Below are positions 1-8,752 of a stretch of 64,000 nt of DNA, one piece after another. Position 1 is the stretch's first letter, and every line of letters begins with the position of its first letter. Source of the DNA: Paractinoplanes rishiriensis (lineage in GTDB: Bacteria; Actinomycetota; Actinomycetes; Mycobacteriales; Micromonosporaceae); assembly GCF_016862375.1 (NCBI RefSeq), contig NZ_BOMV01000007.1, forward strand, positions 706,528 to 770,527, in the 5' to 3' direction. The position numbers were made by a program, and so were the translations under genes. The notes under the pieces are model-generated. The model saw only the letters and a program-made list of their open reading frames with translations, did no database searches and was not told the DNA's origin.

Positions 1-123
1 TCGACTTTGGTCGATTTCGTAGGCGACTCGCTACTGAGCGCGAACAGGCGAAACTACATTCCGTACACCGAAGATCACCGATCTGGTATCGCGCCGGGCG
101 CTGCCACACGGTAGAGATTCAGC
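1..123. other. Upstream region of the deacetylase gene
   Basis: This 123-base stretch is visibly less GC-rich than the coding DNA that follows and holds no gene I can support. A TAGAGA box at 112-117 lies 6 nt before the ATG at 124, the spacing expected for a leaderless transcript; there is no Shine-Dalgarno sequence. The promoter call is tentative because no good -35 box sits at the matching distance. Confidence 0.4.
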
Positions 124-1566
124 ATGTCGCCGCAAGCTCTGCGCTATCCGAGCCCGGCGTCGGAAGCCCAGGCCGGCGGCCGGCACCGGCGCCCCGAATC
201 GCTCGCCGGCACCGGTCGGCCGGAGATGCCGGCTGAGGACACGCGCCCAGCACGGCACTCCTTCGGGGCCGAGGGCCGCATCGCCGTTCCGGTCGAGCGC
301 CGCGGCACCGCGTCCGGCGAGTGGCGCATCGCCGTACCCGCGCAGCGGACCTCCCGGCACCAGCGCACCGCCGGCGGGCCCACCCGCACCCCCACCGCCA
401 CCCGCACGCCGGGCCGGCACACCGCCTCGCACCGCGCCGGCGGCGCCCGCCCGCCGGTCACCGGCAGCCACCGCGCACCCGGCACCCTGCCGATCGAGTC
501 CTGGCTGCTGATGGGCAAGACGCGGCAGCAGGTCCTGCTGGCGTCGCTGGTGGCGGTCGGCCTGATGCTGGTGGCGCTGCCCAACGACCGCGGCGCCCAG
601 GACCAGGTGGACGCCGTCAACGCGGCGGCGCAGCGCGCCGCCGAGGCGCAGTCCGCGAGCAAGAATCGCGACAAGGACAAGCAGACCGGCGGCGAGCAGA
701 CCGGCGGCCGGGAGGGCGGCGCGCCGGCGCCGGCCCCGAGCGCCACCGCGCCCCTGCCCGCGGTGCCCCCGGTCACCCAGCCCGAGGCGGAGGGCAAGGC
801 CGGCCCCGGCAACTCGCTGCGCACCACCGGCACCCGGGCGGTCGCACTCACCTTCGACGACGGCCCGGACCCCGTGCAGACCCCGCGGATCCTGGCCCTG
901 CTCGCCAGGTACAACGTGAAGGCCACCTTCTGCGTGGTCGGCGCGCAGGCCCAGCGGCACCCCGACGTGCTACGACAGATCGTCACCGCCGGACACACGC
1001 TGTGTAATCACACCTGGGACCACAGCCTGACCATCGGTAAGGACAACCCCGGCCAGATCCGCGCCGACCTGAACCGCACCCACGCCGCCATCCAGGCCGC
1101 CGCGCCCGGCGTCGAGGTGCCGTTCTTCCGGGCGCCCGGCGGCAACTTCACCAACCGGCTGGTCGACGTCGCCGCGTCGCAGGGGATGATCTCGCTCTAC
1201 TGGGAGGTCGACCCGCGCGACTGGGAACGTCCCGAGGGCGAGACCGGCCGCCAGCATGTGGCCCGGATCGTCAACGACGTGCGCAGCCAGGTGCGGCCCG
1301 GCTCGATCGTGCTGTCGCACGACTTCAACCAGCCGGACACCATCACCGCGTACGAGAAACTGCTGCCCTGGCTGGTCGCGAACTTCACCCTCGGCATCCC
1401 CGGCGAGCCGGTGCCGGACGAGACCCCGGACAACCCGCAGCCGACGCCGAGCGAGTCCGCGCCGGACACCCCCGAGCCGAGCGGCTCGGCCACGCCCGCG
1501 CCGCCGGCCAAGGCACCGGACGCGGGCACCGCAGCGGCCGGCTCCAAGGCGCCCCAGGCGGGCTAA
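124..1566 (+). CDS. Membrane-anchored polysaccharide deacetylase (NodB/CE4)
   Basis: A carbohydrate esterase family 4 enzyme, expected to remove N- or O-acetyl groups from peptidoglycan or another surface polysaccharide outside the cell. Residues 1-130 are Arg/Pro/Thr-rich and cytosolic; a single hydrophobic segment at about 137-155 anchors the protein; a charged, Pro/Ala-rich linker leads to the NodB domain at about 237-420; the C-terminal 60 residues are Pro/Ser/Thr-rich. The metal and catalytic motifs are visible: TFDDGPDP near 243 (Asp245/246), HTWDH at 296-300, RAPGG at 336 and LSHD near 397. The N-terminal region contains an imperfect internal repeat (RIAVPVERR and RIAVPAQR). The 124 start lacks a ribosome binding site; the alternative ATG at 511 begins just before the membrane helix, but the codons before it look coding. 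The stop overlaps the end of the convergent KaiC-like gene by 4 bases. Confidence 0.88.
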   Translation: MSPQALRYPSPASEAQAGGRHRRPESLAGTGRPEMPAEDTRPARHSFGAEGRIAVPVERRGTASGEWRIAVPAQRTSRHQRTAGGPTRTPTATRTPGRHTASHRAGGARPPVTGSHRAPGTLPIESWLLMGKTRQQVLLASLVAVGLMLVALPNDRGAQDQVDAVNAAAQRAAEAQSASKNRDKDKQTGGEQTGGREGGAPAPAPSATAPLPAVPPVTQPEAEGKAGPGNSLRTTGTRAVALTFDDGPDPVQTPRILALLARYNVKATFCVVGAQAQRHPDVLRQIVTAGHTLCNHTWDHSLTIGKDNPGQIRADLNRTHAAIQAAAPGVEVPFFRAPGGNFTNRLVDVAASQGMISLYWEVDPRDWERPEGETGRQHVARIVNDVRSQVRPGSIVLSHDFNQPDTITAYEKLLPWLVANFTLGIPGEPVPDETPDNPQPTPSESAPDTPEPSGSATPAPPAKAPDAGTAAAGSKAPQAG

Positions 1567-2939
1567 GCCAGGGACGACGTGATGGTGATGCCGTCCGGGG
1601 TGATCTCGAATGCATGGGGCTGCGGGACGTGTCCGCTGGCCCGGGTCTTCAGGACGGTCAGTGCCCGCCCGACCTGAGCCTCGTTGCGCAGGTACTGGAG
1701 CAGGATCACGTTGTCGGACAGGTGCGACACTCCGCGCTCGGACAGGCTGGTGTGGCCGTACAGCTCGGCCGACTCGAACGTGAGCAGGACGCTGATGCCC
1801 GCCCGGGAACAATGGTTGAGCAACGCGTAGACGAATTCCCGGAACCGTTTTTCGTCGGGGCAGGCCGCCGCCAGGTCGCCGAGGCTGTCGATCACCAAGC
1901 GGCGGGCACCGGCCGACGCGATGGTCTCGAGGAGGTCGTAGTACCACTCGTCGATGTAGATGTCGTTCGGTGAGTCGCAGCGCAGCACGGCCACCCGCTC
2001 GTCGATGTCCCAGCCGAATCCGCCGATCATCCGTTCGAGCTGAACGCGGTTCTCCTGCATCGAGGCGAACACGCCGGGCTCACCGAGGCCCGCCCCACCG
2101 TGGATGAACTGCAGCCCCATCACCGTCTTGCCGGACCCCGACGGGCCGACCACCAGGGTGGCGGAGCCGGGCCAGTAGCCGTCGCCGACCAGCATGTCCA
2201 ACGCCGCGATGCCCGACGTTGCCCGCCGTCCACCCAGCTCGTACGAGCCGGCGTCGATGTCGCTGAGCCGCGGGAACACCCTGATGCCGCCGGCTTCGAT
2301 GCGGTAGGCGTGTTTGCCGGACCGGAAGTCGCTGCCGCGTAGTTTCAGCACCCGCAGGGCGCGGCTGTCGCGCTGCCCGGCGTCCTCGGTAGCGAGCAGG
2401 ACTGCGGCGTCCGCGACGGCGAACTCCGGGCAGCCCTCCAACTCGTCCCGCCGGTATTCGCCGAGCCACAGCGCCATCGTGCCGGTGGCGGCCAGCCGGC
2501 CGGCCAGTTGATGGACGAAGCCTTCGAACTCCCGCTCGCCGACCGCCCGGTAGCGCAGCGCCCGGAAGCTGTCGATGATCAACAGCGCACACGGCTGCCG
2601 CTCGACGATGCCGCCGATGCGGTCGAGCACGCCTTTCAGGCCGTTGTCGTCGAGCTCGCCGCCGAGGTCCTCGAACTGCACCGACCGGCCGACGCGGCCG
2701 GGCTCGAAGAACGACAGTGCCTCGCCGAAGTACAGGATCTTGCTCAGCGGCTCCGCGACGGTACTGAGGTAGATCGCGGGGAGTTGCTCGGTCCCGTTCG
2801 CGAACGCGTACTGCTGCGCCAGCACGGTCTTGCCACTGCCCGGCAGACCCGCGATGAGGGCGATGGACGGGTTGATCAGACCGCCGCCGAGGATCGCGTC
2901 CAGTCTGGCCTGCCCGCTCGCCAACCGTCGTTCAGGCAC
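1563..2939 (-). CDS. KaiC-like tandem RecA-fold ATPase
   Basis: A 458-residue protein with two RecA/KaiC-type ATPase domains. The first has a Walker A motif GLPGSGKT at 31-38 and a Walker B LLIID near 119; the second has GPSGSGKT at 265-272 and RLVID near 347. A Ser/Thr-bearing segment around 397-409 ends in HLSDN, the position where KaiC-family proteins keep a conserved SD pair near their phosphorylation loop. The paired glutamates after beta-strand 2 of clock KaiC are replaced by AE (62-63) and QE (295-296), so this is a KaiC-like (RAD55-type) regulator, not a clock KaiC; no kaiA or kaiB is present. It starts at a GTG that overlaps the end of the upstream HATPase-receiver gene by 8 bases, implying translational coupling and a shared signalling role. 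The input signal is unknown. Confidence 0.85.
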   Translation of the reverse strand: MPERRLASGQARLDAILGGGLINPSIALIAGLPGSGKTVLAQQYAFANGTEQLPAIYLSTVAEPLSKILYFGEALSFFEPGRVGRSVQFEDLGGELDDNGLKGVLDRIGGIVERQPCALLIIDSFRALRYRAVGEREFEGFVHQLAGRLAATGTMALWLGEYRRDELEGCPEFAVADAAVLLATEDAGQRDSRALRVLKLRGSDFRSGKHAYRIEAGGIRVFPRLSDIDAGSYELGGRRATSGIAALDMLVGDGYWPGSATLVVGPSGSGKTVMGLQFIHGGAGLGEPGVFASMQENRVQLERMIGGFGWDIDERVAVLRCDSPNDIYIDEWYYDLLETIASAGARRLVIDSLGDLAAACPDEKRFREFVYALLNHCSRAGISVLLTFESAELYGHTSLSERGVSHLSDNVILLQYLRNEAQVGRALTVLKTRASGHVPQPHAFEITPDGITITSSLA

Positions 2940-3729
2940 GGGGCGCCTCCGAGGCGACGCCCGTGGCCGACGGCTCGGTCAGCAGCCGCACCGCGGCCAG
3001 CACCGCCAAGGGATGCACCGGCTTGCGCAGGAACCGGCCCGACCGAAGGTCGTCGGGCGGTGGAAGGATCGACATGGCCAGCACCGGAACTCCCGCCCGG
3101 GTGAGCTCCTCGCAGAGTTGGACGGTCAGCCCGTGCGAGGTCATCAGGTCGACGATCGCCAGCTGCGGCAGGCGTGCCGCCGCGGCACGGCCCGCCTCGG
3201 CCGATCCCGTCACCACCGTCGAGTAGCCTTCGGCGTCCAGGAACGACGACAGTGAGCGGCCGGCGAACCGGTCGCCGTCGACGATGAGCACCCGAGGCTG
3301 CGCCGGACCATCCGCCCGTGCGCGCCCGGCGTGGACGGGCACCCGCAGCCGGACCATGGTGCCGTGCTCGCCCTGGCGGCCCGGCCGGATCGTGACCTCG
3401 TCGGCCAGGCCGAGGACGATCCGCAGGCCACGCCCGCGGTCACCGACTCCCCCGCCGACCTCGAAGACACCCGCGTCGGACACGGTGATCCACAGACCCT
3501 GATCGGTGTCCTCCCACCGCACGCAGACCACGTCGGTGGCGCTGTGCTCCACCGCGTTGGCCGACAGCTCGTGCGTGACCAGCACGATCCGTTCGCGTTC
3601 CCGGTCCGCGAAACCCGCCTCCTGGGCCAGGCGGGTGACGAAGGCTCGGATGTCGCGCAACGCCTCGGGGCTTGCCGGAAACAGATACTCAACCGGCTCA
3701 CTCGACCCCGGACCAGGCAACAAAGACAT
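2932..3729 (-). CDS. HATPase (RsbW-type) fused to a receiver domain
   Basis: A 265-residue two-domain signalling protein. The N-terminal part (about 15-140) is a GHKL ATP-binding domain of the anti-sigma/serine-kinase type, with an N-box near 52-63 (THELSANAVEHS) and G-boxes SDAG and RGRGLRI. The C-terminal part (about 142-255) is a CheY-like receiver with an acidic pocket (IVDGD), phospho-acceptor Asp in IVDL, Ser in AMSI and Lys in RKP. No histidine phosphotransfer domain is present. The ATG at 3729 is chosen over an upstream start because GGAGG lies 9 nt before it. The gene overlaps the following KaiC-like gene by 8 bases. I infer a partner-switching or kinase module in which the receiver controls the ATPase domain; this has not been shown. 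Confidence 0.83.
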   Translation of the reverse strand: MSLLPGPGSSEPVEYLFPASPEALRDIRAFVTRLAQEAGFADRERERIVLVTHELSANAVEHSATDVVCVRWEDTDQGLWITVSDAGVFEVGGGVGDRGRGLRIVLGLADEVTIRPGRQGEHGTMVRLRVPVHAGRARADGPAQPRVLIVDGDRFAGRSLSSFLDAEGYSTVVTGSAEAGRAAAARLPQLAIVDLMTSHGLTVQLCEELTRAGVPVLAMSILPPPDDLRSGRFLRKPVHPLAVLAAVRLLTEPSATGVASEAPRA

Positions 3730-3819
3730 AACTGGGCCTCCCTCCGGCCCTCCCGGCAACCACTAACGGTAACCCGGGCGCCATCACTCCGCGAGGCCGT
3801 TGGGCATCGGTCCCGCAAG

Positions 3820-4644
3820 TCACCCGGAAGGTAGCGCATCCCGCTGGCAGGCCGGACACCAGTACAGGTTGCGCCCGGCCAGCGGGCCGCGCGCGACTTC
3901 GGTGCCGCACACCAGGCAGGGCTGGCCCGGCCGCCGGTACACGTACACCTCACCGCCGTGCCGGTCCACCCGCGGCGCCCGCCGCATCGCCTCCGGCGTG
4001 TGCTCGGTGTGCACGGTGTCGATCCGGCCACGGACGACACCCTCCTTCATCAGCGCGCGCAGGTCGGCCCACAACTCGTCCCACTGCTCGACGCCGATCA
4101 GCCGCCCCGGCGTGGTCGGCGCCAGCCCCGCGCGGAACAGCACCTCGTTCGCGTAGATGAGCCCGCACCCGGCCACGATCGACTGGTCCATCAGCAGCGC
4201 GAAGACCGGCTTGGTGCTGGTGCGCACCCGACCGTACGCGACCAGCGGCTCGGCGTCGTCGCGCAACGGGTCGGCACCCAGCCGGTCCCGGAGCCGCTGC
4301 GCCTGCACCGGGTCGAACACCTCACACGCGGTCGGGCCGCGCAGGTCGAGCCAGTGCGTGTCGCTGAGCAGCCGCATCCGCACCTGCCCGACGGGCTCCG
4401 GCTCGGGCCGCTCCCCGTCGCTGAACTTTCCGTAAAGTCCGAGGTGGACATGCACACTGAGCGCACCGTCATAGTGGTGCAGCAGGTGTTTCCCGTACGC
4501 CTCGGTGTCCCGCAACAGCCGCCCGCCGACCAGCCCGGCCCCGGCCGCAAACCGCCCCTGCGGGCTCTCGGCCACGAGGCGCCGCCCCGCGAACAGCTCT
4601 CGATGCCGCGCCGCAAGCCGGTGAATGGTGTGTCCCTCGGGCAT
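3820..4644 (-). CDS. Fpg/Nei family DNA glycosylase/AP lyase
   Basis: Base-excision repair enzyme that removes oxidised bases and cleaves abasic sites. The start at 4644 yields MPEGHTIHR, which exposes Pro2 (the Schiff-base nucleophile) and Glu3 after Met removal; the three extra upstream residues would bury them, so this start is firm. A conserved Lys lies in YGKHL near 52. The C-terminal zinc finger has CLVC and CPAC pairs. The total of 274 residues is normal for the family. The sequence groups with the PEGHTIHR-type actinobacterial enzymes rather than with MutM proper; the preferred lesion cannot be read from sequence. It is divergent from the patatin gene, with a TATCGT box about 8 nt before its ATG on the minus strand and no good Shine-Dalgarno sequence. 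Confidence 0.9.
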   Translation of the reverse strand: MPEGHTIHRLAARHRELFAGRRLVAESPQGRFAAGAGLVGGRLLRDTEAYGKHLLHHYDGALSVHVHLGLYGKFSDGERPEPEPVGQVRMRLLSDTHWLDLRGPTACEVFDPVQAQRLRDRLGADPLRDDAEPLVAYGRVRTSTKPVFALLMDQSIVAGCGLIYANEVLFRAGLAPTTPGRLIGVEQWDELWADLRALMKEGVVRGRIDTVHTEHTPEAMRRAPRVDRHGGEVYVYRRPGQPCLVCGTEVARGPLAGRNLYWCPACQRDALPSG

Positions 4645-4711
4645 GGGAGGCAACGATAGTCAGTACTCGCCTCGACGCTCGCCGATCGGGTGACCGTGCC
4701 ACGATGGGCCC

Positions 4712-5560
4712 ATGGTCAACGGTCCGGTGGCGTTCGTGCTCGGTGGTGGCGGGGTGCTCGGTGCCGTCGAGGTGGGGATGCTGCGGGCGCTGTTCCGGGC
4801 CGGGTTCAAGCCGGATCTGGTGGTCGGTACGTCGATCGGGGCGGTCAACGGTGCACTGGTGGCGGCCGACCCCAGTGAGGCGGTCACCGAGCGGCTGGTG
4901 CGGCTCTGGACGTCACCCGAGGCGGCGAGCGTGTACGGCGACTCGATCGGGCGGCAGGTGCGGCGGTTCGCGGCGCGGACCCACCTGCATTCGCCCCGGC
5001 CGCTGCGCCGGCTGCTCGAGGGCGAGTTGGGCGAGCAGACCTCGTTCGCCGACCTGAAAGTTCCGTTCCGGTGCTGCGCCGCCAGCATCGAGCGGGCCGC
5101 CGAGCACTGGTTCGACAGTGGGCCGCTGGTCGACGCCGTGCTCGCCTCGTCGGCGGTGCCCGGACTGCTGCCGCCGATGGAGATCTCCGGCGAGCACTAT
5201 GTGGACGGTGGCATCGTCAATTCGATTCCGATCGGTGAAGCGGTGCGAATCGGTGCCAGACTGATCTTCGTGCTCCAGGTGGGGCGGATCGAGCGCCCGC
5301 TCACCGTGCCCCGCCGGCCGTGGGAGGTGGCCCAGGTGGCGTTCGAGATCGCCCGCAGACACCGGTTCGCCCGGGAGGTTGCCTCGCTCCCGGACGATTG
5401 TCGTGTGCATGTGCTTCCGACCGGCGGCGGTGAAGGCCGCGACGACAGCCCCTGGGCATACCGGGACATGGCCGCGGTGGGCCGGCGGATCAGCCGGGCC
5501 TACACCGCCTCCCGGCGCTATCTGGCCGCCAACGTGCATCCGCTGCCGGGCGGCCACTGA
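4712..5560 (+). CDS. Patatin-like phospholipase
   Basis: A 282-residue serine acyl hydrolase of the patatin/RssA type, acting on phospholipid or lysophospholipid esters, probably in the cytoplasm. The oxyanion-hole motif GGGGVLG is at about 10-16, the nucleophile elbow GTSIG near 41-45, and the catalytic Asp in the DGG motif (YVDGG) near 168. No signal peptide is seen. It overlaps the next gene by one base (TGATG), so the two are probably co-transcribed and translationally coupled; a hydrolase and an acyltransferase together suggest acyl-chain remodelling of membrane lipids (inference). The start codon has a CACGAT box 6 nt upstream and no ribosome binding site, consistent with a leaderless message. 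Confidence 0.9.
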   Translation: MVNGPVAFVLGGGGVLGAVEVGMLRALFRAGFKPDLVVGTSIGAVNGALVAADPSEAVTERLVRLWTSPEAASVYGDSIGRQVRRFAARTHLHSPRPLRRLLEGELGEQTSFADLKVPFRCCAASIERAAEHWFDSGPLVDAVLASSAVPGLLPPMEISGEHYVDGGIVNSIPIGEAVRIGARLIFVLQVGRIERPLTVPRRPWEVAQVAFEIARRHRFAREVASLPDDCRVHVLPTGGGEGRDDSPWAYRDMAAVGRRISRAYTASRRYLAANVHPLPGGH

Positions 5561-6621
5561 TGCCGCCCATCTGGGTCCGCCGGCTGGTCATCGCGCCCGC
5601 CGTGGTGCTGCTCGCCGTCCTGCTGGTCACCACGCTGCCGATCTGGCTGCTGCTGGCGCTGGCCGCGTCGCCGCTGGTCTCCGGCCATCTGCGGGTGCCC
5701 CGGCTGGTCTTCCTCGCGATCGTCTACCTGGTCTGGGACGCCGCCGCGCTGATCGCGCTGGCCGTGCTCTGGGTGGCGTCCGGGTTCGGCTGGCGGATCC
5801 GTACGCCCGCCTTCCAGCGGGCCCACTACGTGCTCACCGGCCGGTTCCTGCGGGTGCTGTTCTGGCTGGCCCGCTGGTCGCTGCACCTGACCGTGGACGT
5901 GGTGGGCACCGACCCGGACACCGGCATGCCGGGCCGTCCGGAGATCGTGGTGAGCCGGCACGCCGGGCCGGGCGACTCCTTCATCCTGATCCACAGCCTG
6001 GTCAACTGGTTCGAACGCGAGCCGCGGATCGTGCTCAAGGCCGCCCTTCAGTGGGACCCGGCGGTGGACGTACTCCTCAACCGCCTGCCGAACCGCTTCA
6101 TCTCGCCCGGCCGCACCGGCACCGACACGCTCGAGGGCGAGATCGGCGACCTGGCCACCGGTCTCGACCACAACGACGCGTTCGTGATCTTCCCGGAGGG
6201 CGGCAACTTCACCCCGCGCCGGCGGACCCGGGCGATCGCCCGGCTGCGCGCCCGGGGCCTGGCCGACATGGCCGAACGCGCGGAGGGCCTGCGCAACCTG
6301 CTGCCGCCGAAACCGGCCGGGCTGTCCGCGGCGATCGACGCGGCCCCGGACGCGGGGGTGATCTTCGTGGCGCACACCGGCCTCGACCGGATGCTCACGG
6401 TCGGCGACGTGTGGCGGGAACTGCCGATGGACAAGCAGCTGATCATGCGGTTCTGGAGCGTTCCGCCCGAGGAGATCCCGGCCGGCGAGGAGGAGCGGGT
6501 GGCCTGGCTCTACGACTGGTGGGCCCGGATCGACGCCTGGATCGAGGAACACCGGCCGGCCGCCCATCCGTTGAGCACGGACTGGACGGCCCGCCGGTCG
6601 TCGGTCCAGGGCAGGCCCTAG
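5560..6621 (+). CDS. Membrane 1-acylglycerol-phosphate acyltransferase-like protein
   Basis: A 353-residue acyltransferase of the PlsC superfamily. Hydrophobic segments occupy roughly residues 5-35 and 45-80, followed by the cytosolic acyltransferase fold. The catalytic HX4D motif is seen in SRHAGPGDS near 128-136, and the phosphate-binding motif FPEGGNFTP follows near 211. Because the protein carries two extra N-terminal hydrophobic stretches and is longer than a standard PlsC, the acceptor may not be lysophosphatidate. It is coupled to the patatin gene by a one-base overlap. Its stop codon overlaps the stop of the convergent lipoprotein gene by 3 bases. Confidence 0.85.
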   Translation: MPPIWVRRLVIAPAVVLLAVLLVTTLPIWLLLALAASPLVSGHLRVPRLVFLAIVYLVWDAAALIALAVLWVASGFGWRIRTPAFQRAHYVLTGRFLRVLFWLARWSLHLTVDVVGTDPDTGMPGRPEIVVSRHAGPGDSFILIHSLVNWFEREPRIVLKAALQWDPAVDVLLNRLPNRFISPGRTGTDTLEGEIGDLATGLDHNDAFVIFPEGGNFTPRRRTRAIARLRARGLADMAERAEGLRNLLPPKPAGLSAAIDAAPDAGVIFVAHTGLDRMLTVGDVWRELPMDKQLIMRFWSVPPEEIPAGEEERVAWLYDWWARIDAWIEEHRPAAHPLSTDWTARRSSVQGRP

Positions 6622-7403
6622 GAGCCGAGCGAGTTGTAGAAGCTGTCCGGAGCCTCGGTGATTTCGGAGGCGGCCGGCTTGGTGACGGTCACCGGCGCGC
6701 CGTAGTCGGTGTAGAGGACCTCGATCGCGTCGCCCTGCGGCACCGTGACGGTGAGCGCCGACAGCCGGCCCTGCGCGTCCAGGCCCGCGGTGAACGGCAC
6801 CTTCGAGGCGGCCGCGCCGTACCCGTCGATCGTCACCTGGCTCAGGCCGGCCAGGCCGACCGCCTTGGTCAGGTCGATCGAGCCGGCGTAGCTGTTGCCG
6901 CCGGTCTGGTGCACGTCGGTGGCCGAACCGAGCAGGTTGGCGGTGTTCACCGGGTCGATCTGGCCGGGGCGCAGGCCGACGTTGGCGCCCTCGGGCAGCC
7001 GGGACACGTCGACGTGGGTCCAGGTGCCGGCCTTGGTGATGCCCGGCACCTGTGCGTAGAGGTCCTGACCGAGCAGCAGCGTCTTGATGTTGACCTCGGC
7101 GTTCGGCCCGGTAGCGGTGAGCTGGGCGGTGCCGTTGCCGTTCGGCGGGTCGACCTCGCCGGTCAGCTTGAAGCCCGCACCGGCGGTCGCAGTGATCTTG
7201 AAGCTGGTGGTGCCCAGCTGTGCCGTCGCCCGGGAGAGCGCCTCGACCGCCGCCGGGTCGGCCGCGGCCGAACTTGCCGAGCCGGCCGGCGCCGGCGCGG
7301 TGGCCGCCGGGGTGACGACGGCTCCGCTCTCGCAGCCGGCCAGCGCGAGCGCGCCGGTGGCCATGGTCGCTATCGCCAGGCCGGCGAGCCGTGGTGTCCG
7401 CAT
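6618..7403 (-). CDS. LppX/LprA/LprF/LprG-family lipoprotein
   Basis: A secreted 261-residue lipoprotein of the LppX_LprAFG family, whose mycobacterial members bind and carry acylated lipids at the cell envelope. The N-terminus has a short charged part, a hydrophobic core and the lipobox LALAGC with the lipidated Cys near residue 23, then an Ala/Pro/Ser-rich linker. The remaining 200 residues match the half-beta-barrel lipoprotein pattern, with hydrophobic strands alternating with Gly and Asp turns. The start at 7403 is chosen because GGAGG-type bases (ggcaggGAGG) sit just upstream and because it places the signal peptide at the N-terminus; a longer frame to 8462 is only read-through. Neighbouring lipid-active genes (patatin, acyltransferase) fit a lipid-handling role. 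Confidence 0.85.
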   Translation of the reverse strand: MRTPRLAGLAIATMATGALALAGCESGAVVTPAATAPAPAGSASSAAADPAAVEALSRATAQLGTTSFKITATAGAGFKLTGEVDPPNGNGTAQLTATGPNAEVNIKTLLLGQDLYAQVPGITKAGTWTHVDVSRLPEGANVGLRPGQIDPVNTANLLGSATDVHQTGGNSYAGSIDLTKAVGLAGLSQVTIDGYGAAASKVPFTAGLDAQGRLSALTVTVPQGDAIEVLYTDYGAPVTVTKPAASEITEAPDSFYNSLGS

Positions 7404-7580
7404 GTCCGTCCTCCCTGCCATCGGCGTCCCGGGTGACGCCGGCTGACCGACTTCAATTCCCGGTGGCTCCGGCGGGCAAACGGACACCTCGGGACACGGC
7501 GGGCCGGCGTACCGACCCGACGCCACCGGTGCCGGTGCGGACGCGGCATGATGACCGGAGGCATAACACCAGGAGGATCC

Positions 7581-8735
7581 GTGAGATTCGAGGTCAGTAA
7601 GGTCCTCGACGCCATCGAGGCCCGGCTCACCACCGACCCGGCGCTGGCTCGCGCGGTGGTCGACCTGTCCGAGATCGTGCGCTACGCCGACCTCGACGGC
7701 GGCCGGCCGGCCAGCTCGGTGCGGCTCGGCCTGGTCGTCGACGCGCTCAGCCGGTACCTGACCGAGGAGAACGTGCCGGTCTACGTGGTCGCCCAGCGGG
7801 GCCTGCTCTCCGACACCGACCTCACCTCGAACGAGCGGATGGTGATCCGGCGCTGGGCCGACGACGGCAAGGTCGAGGTGGTGCCCCAGCTGGACGACCG
7901 GATCTACGAGGTGGCCGAGCTGCTCGGGCTGCCGGTGCTCACCCGCACCCGCGGCGAGCAGTTCCGCAGCCGCCGCCCCTGGGTGGACGAGCCGGGCCGG
8001 CTGCTGGCCGCGATCGCCGGCGACGGCGGCCAGCCGGTGCTGGTCTCCCGGGTGGGCCGGGGCGACCCGGCCAAGCAGATCGAGCGCACCCCGACCGGCG
8101 AGCGGCTGCTGACCCGGGTGTGGAGCTGCCCCGAATCCAACTGCACGAGCTTCGGCTCCGGCGGCGACCCGGACAGCCCGTTCGCCGACATGCGCACGTT
8201 CACCAGCCCGGTGGCCCAGCCGCCGCCGGCCCTGCGGGCCGGCGCGCCCAGCTGCCCGCGGCACGGCGCCAAGCTGCGCGACGCCGGTCCGCGCCCGGCG
8301 GTCGAGGTGCTGTCGGTACGCATCGACGGCGTGGTCCGGCAGCGCTTCGTGGTCTCCACCGAGGAACCGGTGGTGGTCGGCCGGGCTCCCGAGGGCGGCA
8401 AGGGCATCATGCTGGGCCAGTGGCTCACCGAGGACGCCCGTAAGTGGATCAGCCGCGGCCACGTGAAGCTCATCCTGCGCGAGGACGGCAGCCTGCTGGC
8501 CCAGGACGTCAGCACCAACGGCACCGGCATCCGGCCGGGCGGCTCCGAGGACGACGACGAGCGCGTCACGCTCAACCGCAACGAGAGCCGGCCGCTGGCC
8601 GCGAACGACGTGGTGGAGTTGTACGGCGGGGTGAACGTGGGCCGGTCCAAGCTGTGGGCCACCGGCGGCCTCACTCAGCCCGGCTCGGTGATGGGTGAGG
8701 CTCCGACGATGGCCCTCCGGAAGTTCAACCGGTAA
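7581..8735 (+). CDS. FHA-domain protein with zinc-ribbon segment
   Basis: A 384-residue cytosolic protein. The C-terminal 130 residues form a forkhead-associated domain, which binds phosphothreonine peptides: VVVGR, then SRGH, then a DVSTNGTG loop are the core FHA residues. A middle segment carries CPESNC and later CPRHG, a likely zinc ribbon. The N-terminal 150 residues start with VVDLSEIVRYADL and resemble no domain I can name with certainty; a PIN/NYN-like fold is possible. The GTG at 7581 is preferred because AGGAGG lies 4 nt upstream; the ATG at 7548 has no such site. FHA proteins in actinobacteria normally read out Ser/Thr kinase activity; no kinase is adjacent here. Confidence 0.82.
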   Translation: MRFEVSKVLDAIEARLTTDPALARAVVDLSEIVRYADLDGGRPASSVRLGLVVDALSRYLTEENVPVYVVAQRGLLSDTDLTSNERMVIRRWADDGKVEVVPQLDDRIYEVAELLGLPVLTRTRGEQFRSRRPWVDEPGRLLAAIAGDGGQPVLVSRVGRGDPAKQIERTPTGERLLTRVWSCPESNCTSFGSGGDPDSPFADMRTFTSPVAQPPPALRAGAPSCPRHGAKLRDAGPRPAVEVLSVRIDGVVRQRFVVSTEEPVVVGRAPEGGKGIMLGQWLTEDARKWISRGHVKLILREDGSLLAQDVSTNGTGIRPGGSEDDDERVTLNRNESRPLAANDVVELYGGVNVGRSKLWATGGLTQPGSVMGEAPTMALRKFNR

Positions 8736-8750
8736 CGAAGTTCAACCGGT
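8720..8750. repeat. 14-bp direct repeat across the FHA stop codon
   Basis: GAAGTTCAACCGGT occurs at 8720-8733 and again at 8737-8750, separated by 3 bases and spanning the TAA of the FHA gene. It looks like a small tandem duplication; the second copy lies in the 17-base gap before the convergent rocD stop. Confidence 0.75.
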
Positions 8751-8752
8751 GG

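Noticed and set aside
1563..2939. A circadian clock cluster
   Set aside because: KaiC-like features are present but KaiA and KaiB are absent and the catalytic-glutamate positions differ.
6618..8462. Long minus-strand frame across the lipoprotein and the FHA gene
   Set aside because: The upstream 350 codons are antisense to the FHA gene; only the part from 7403 has a signal peptide and a ribosome site.
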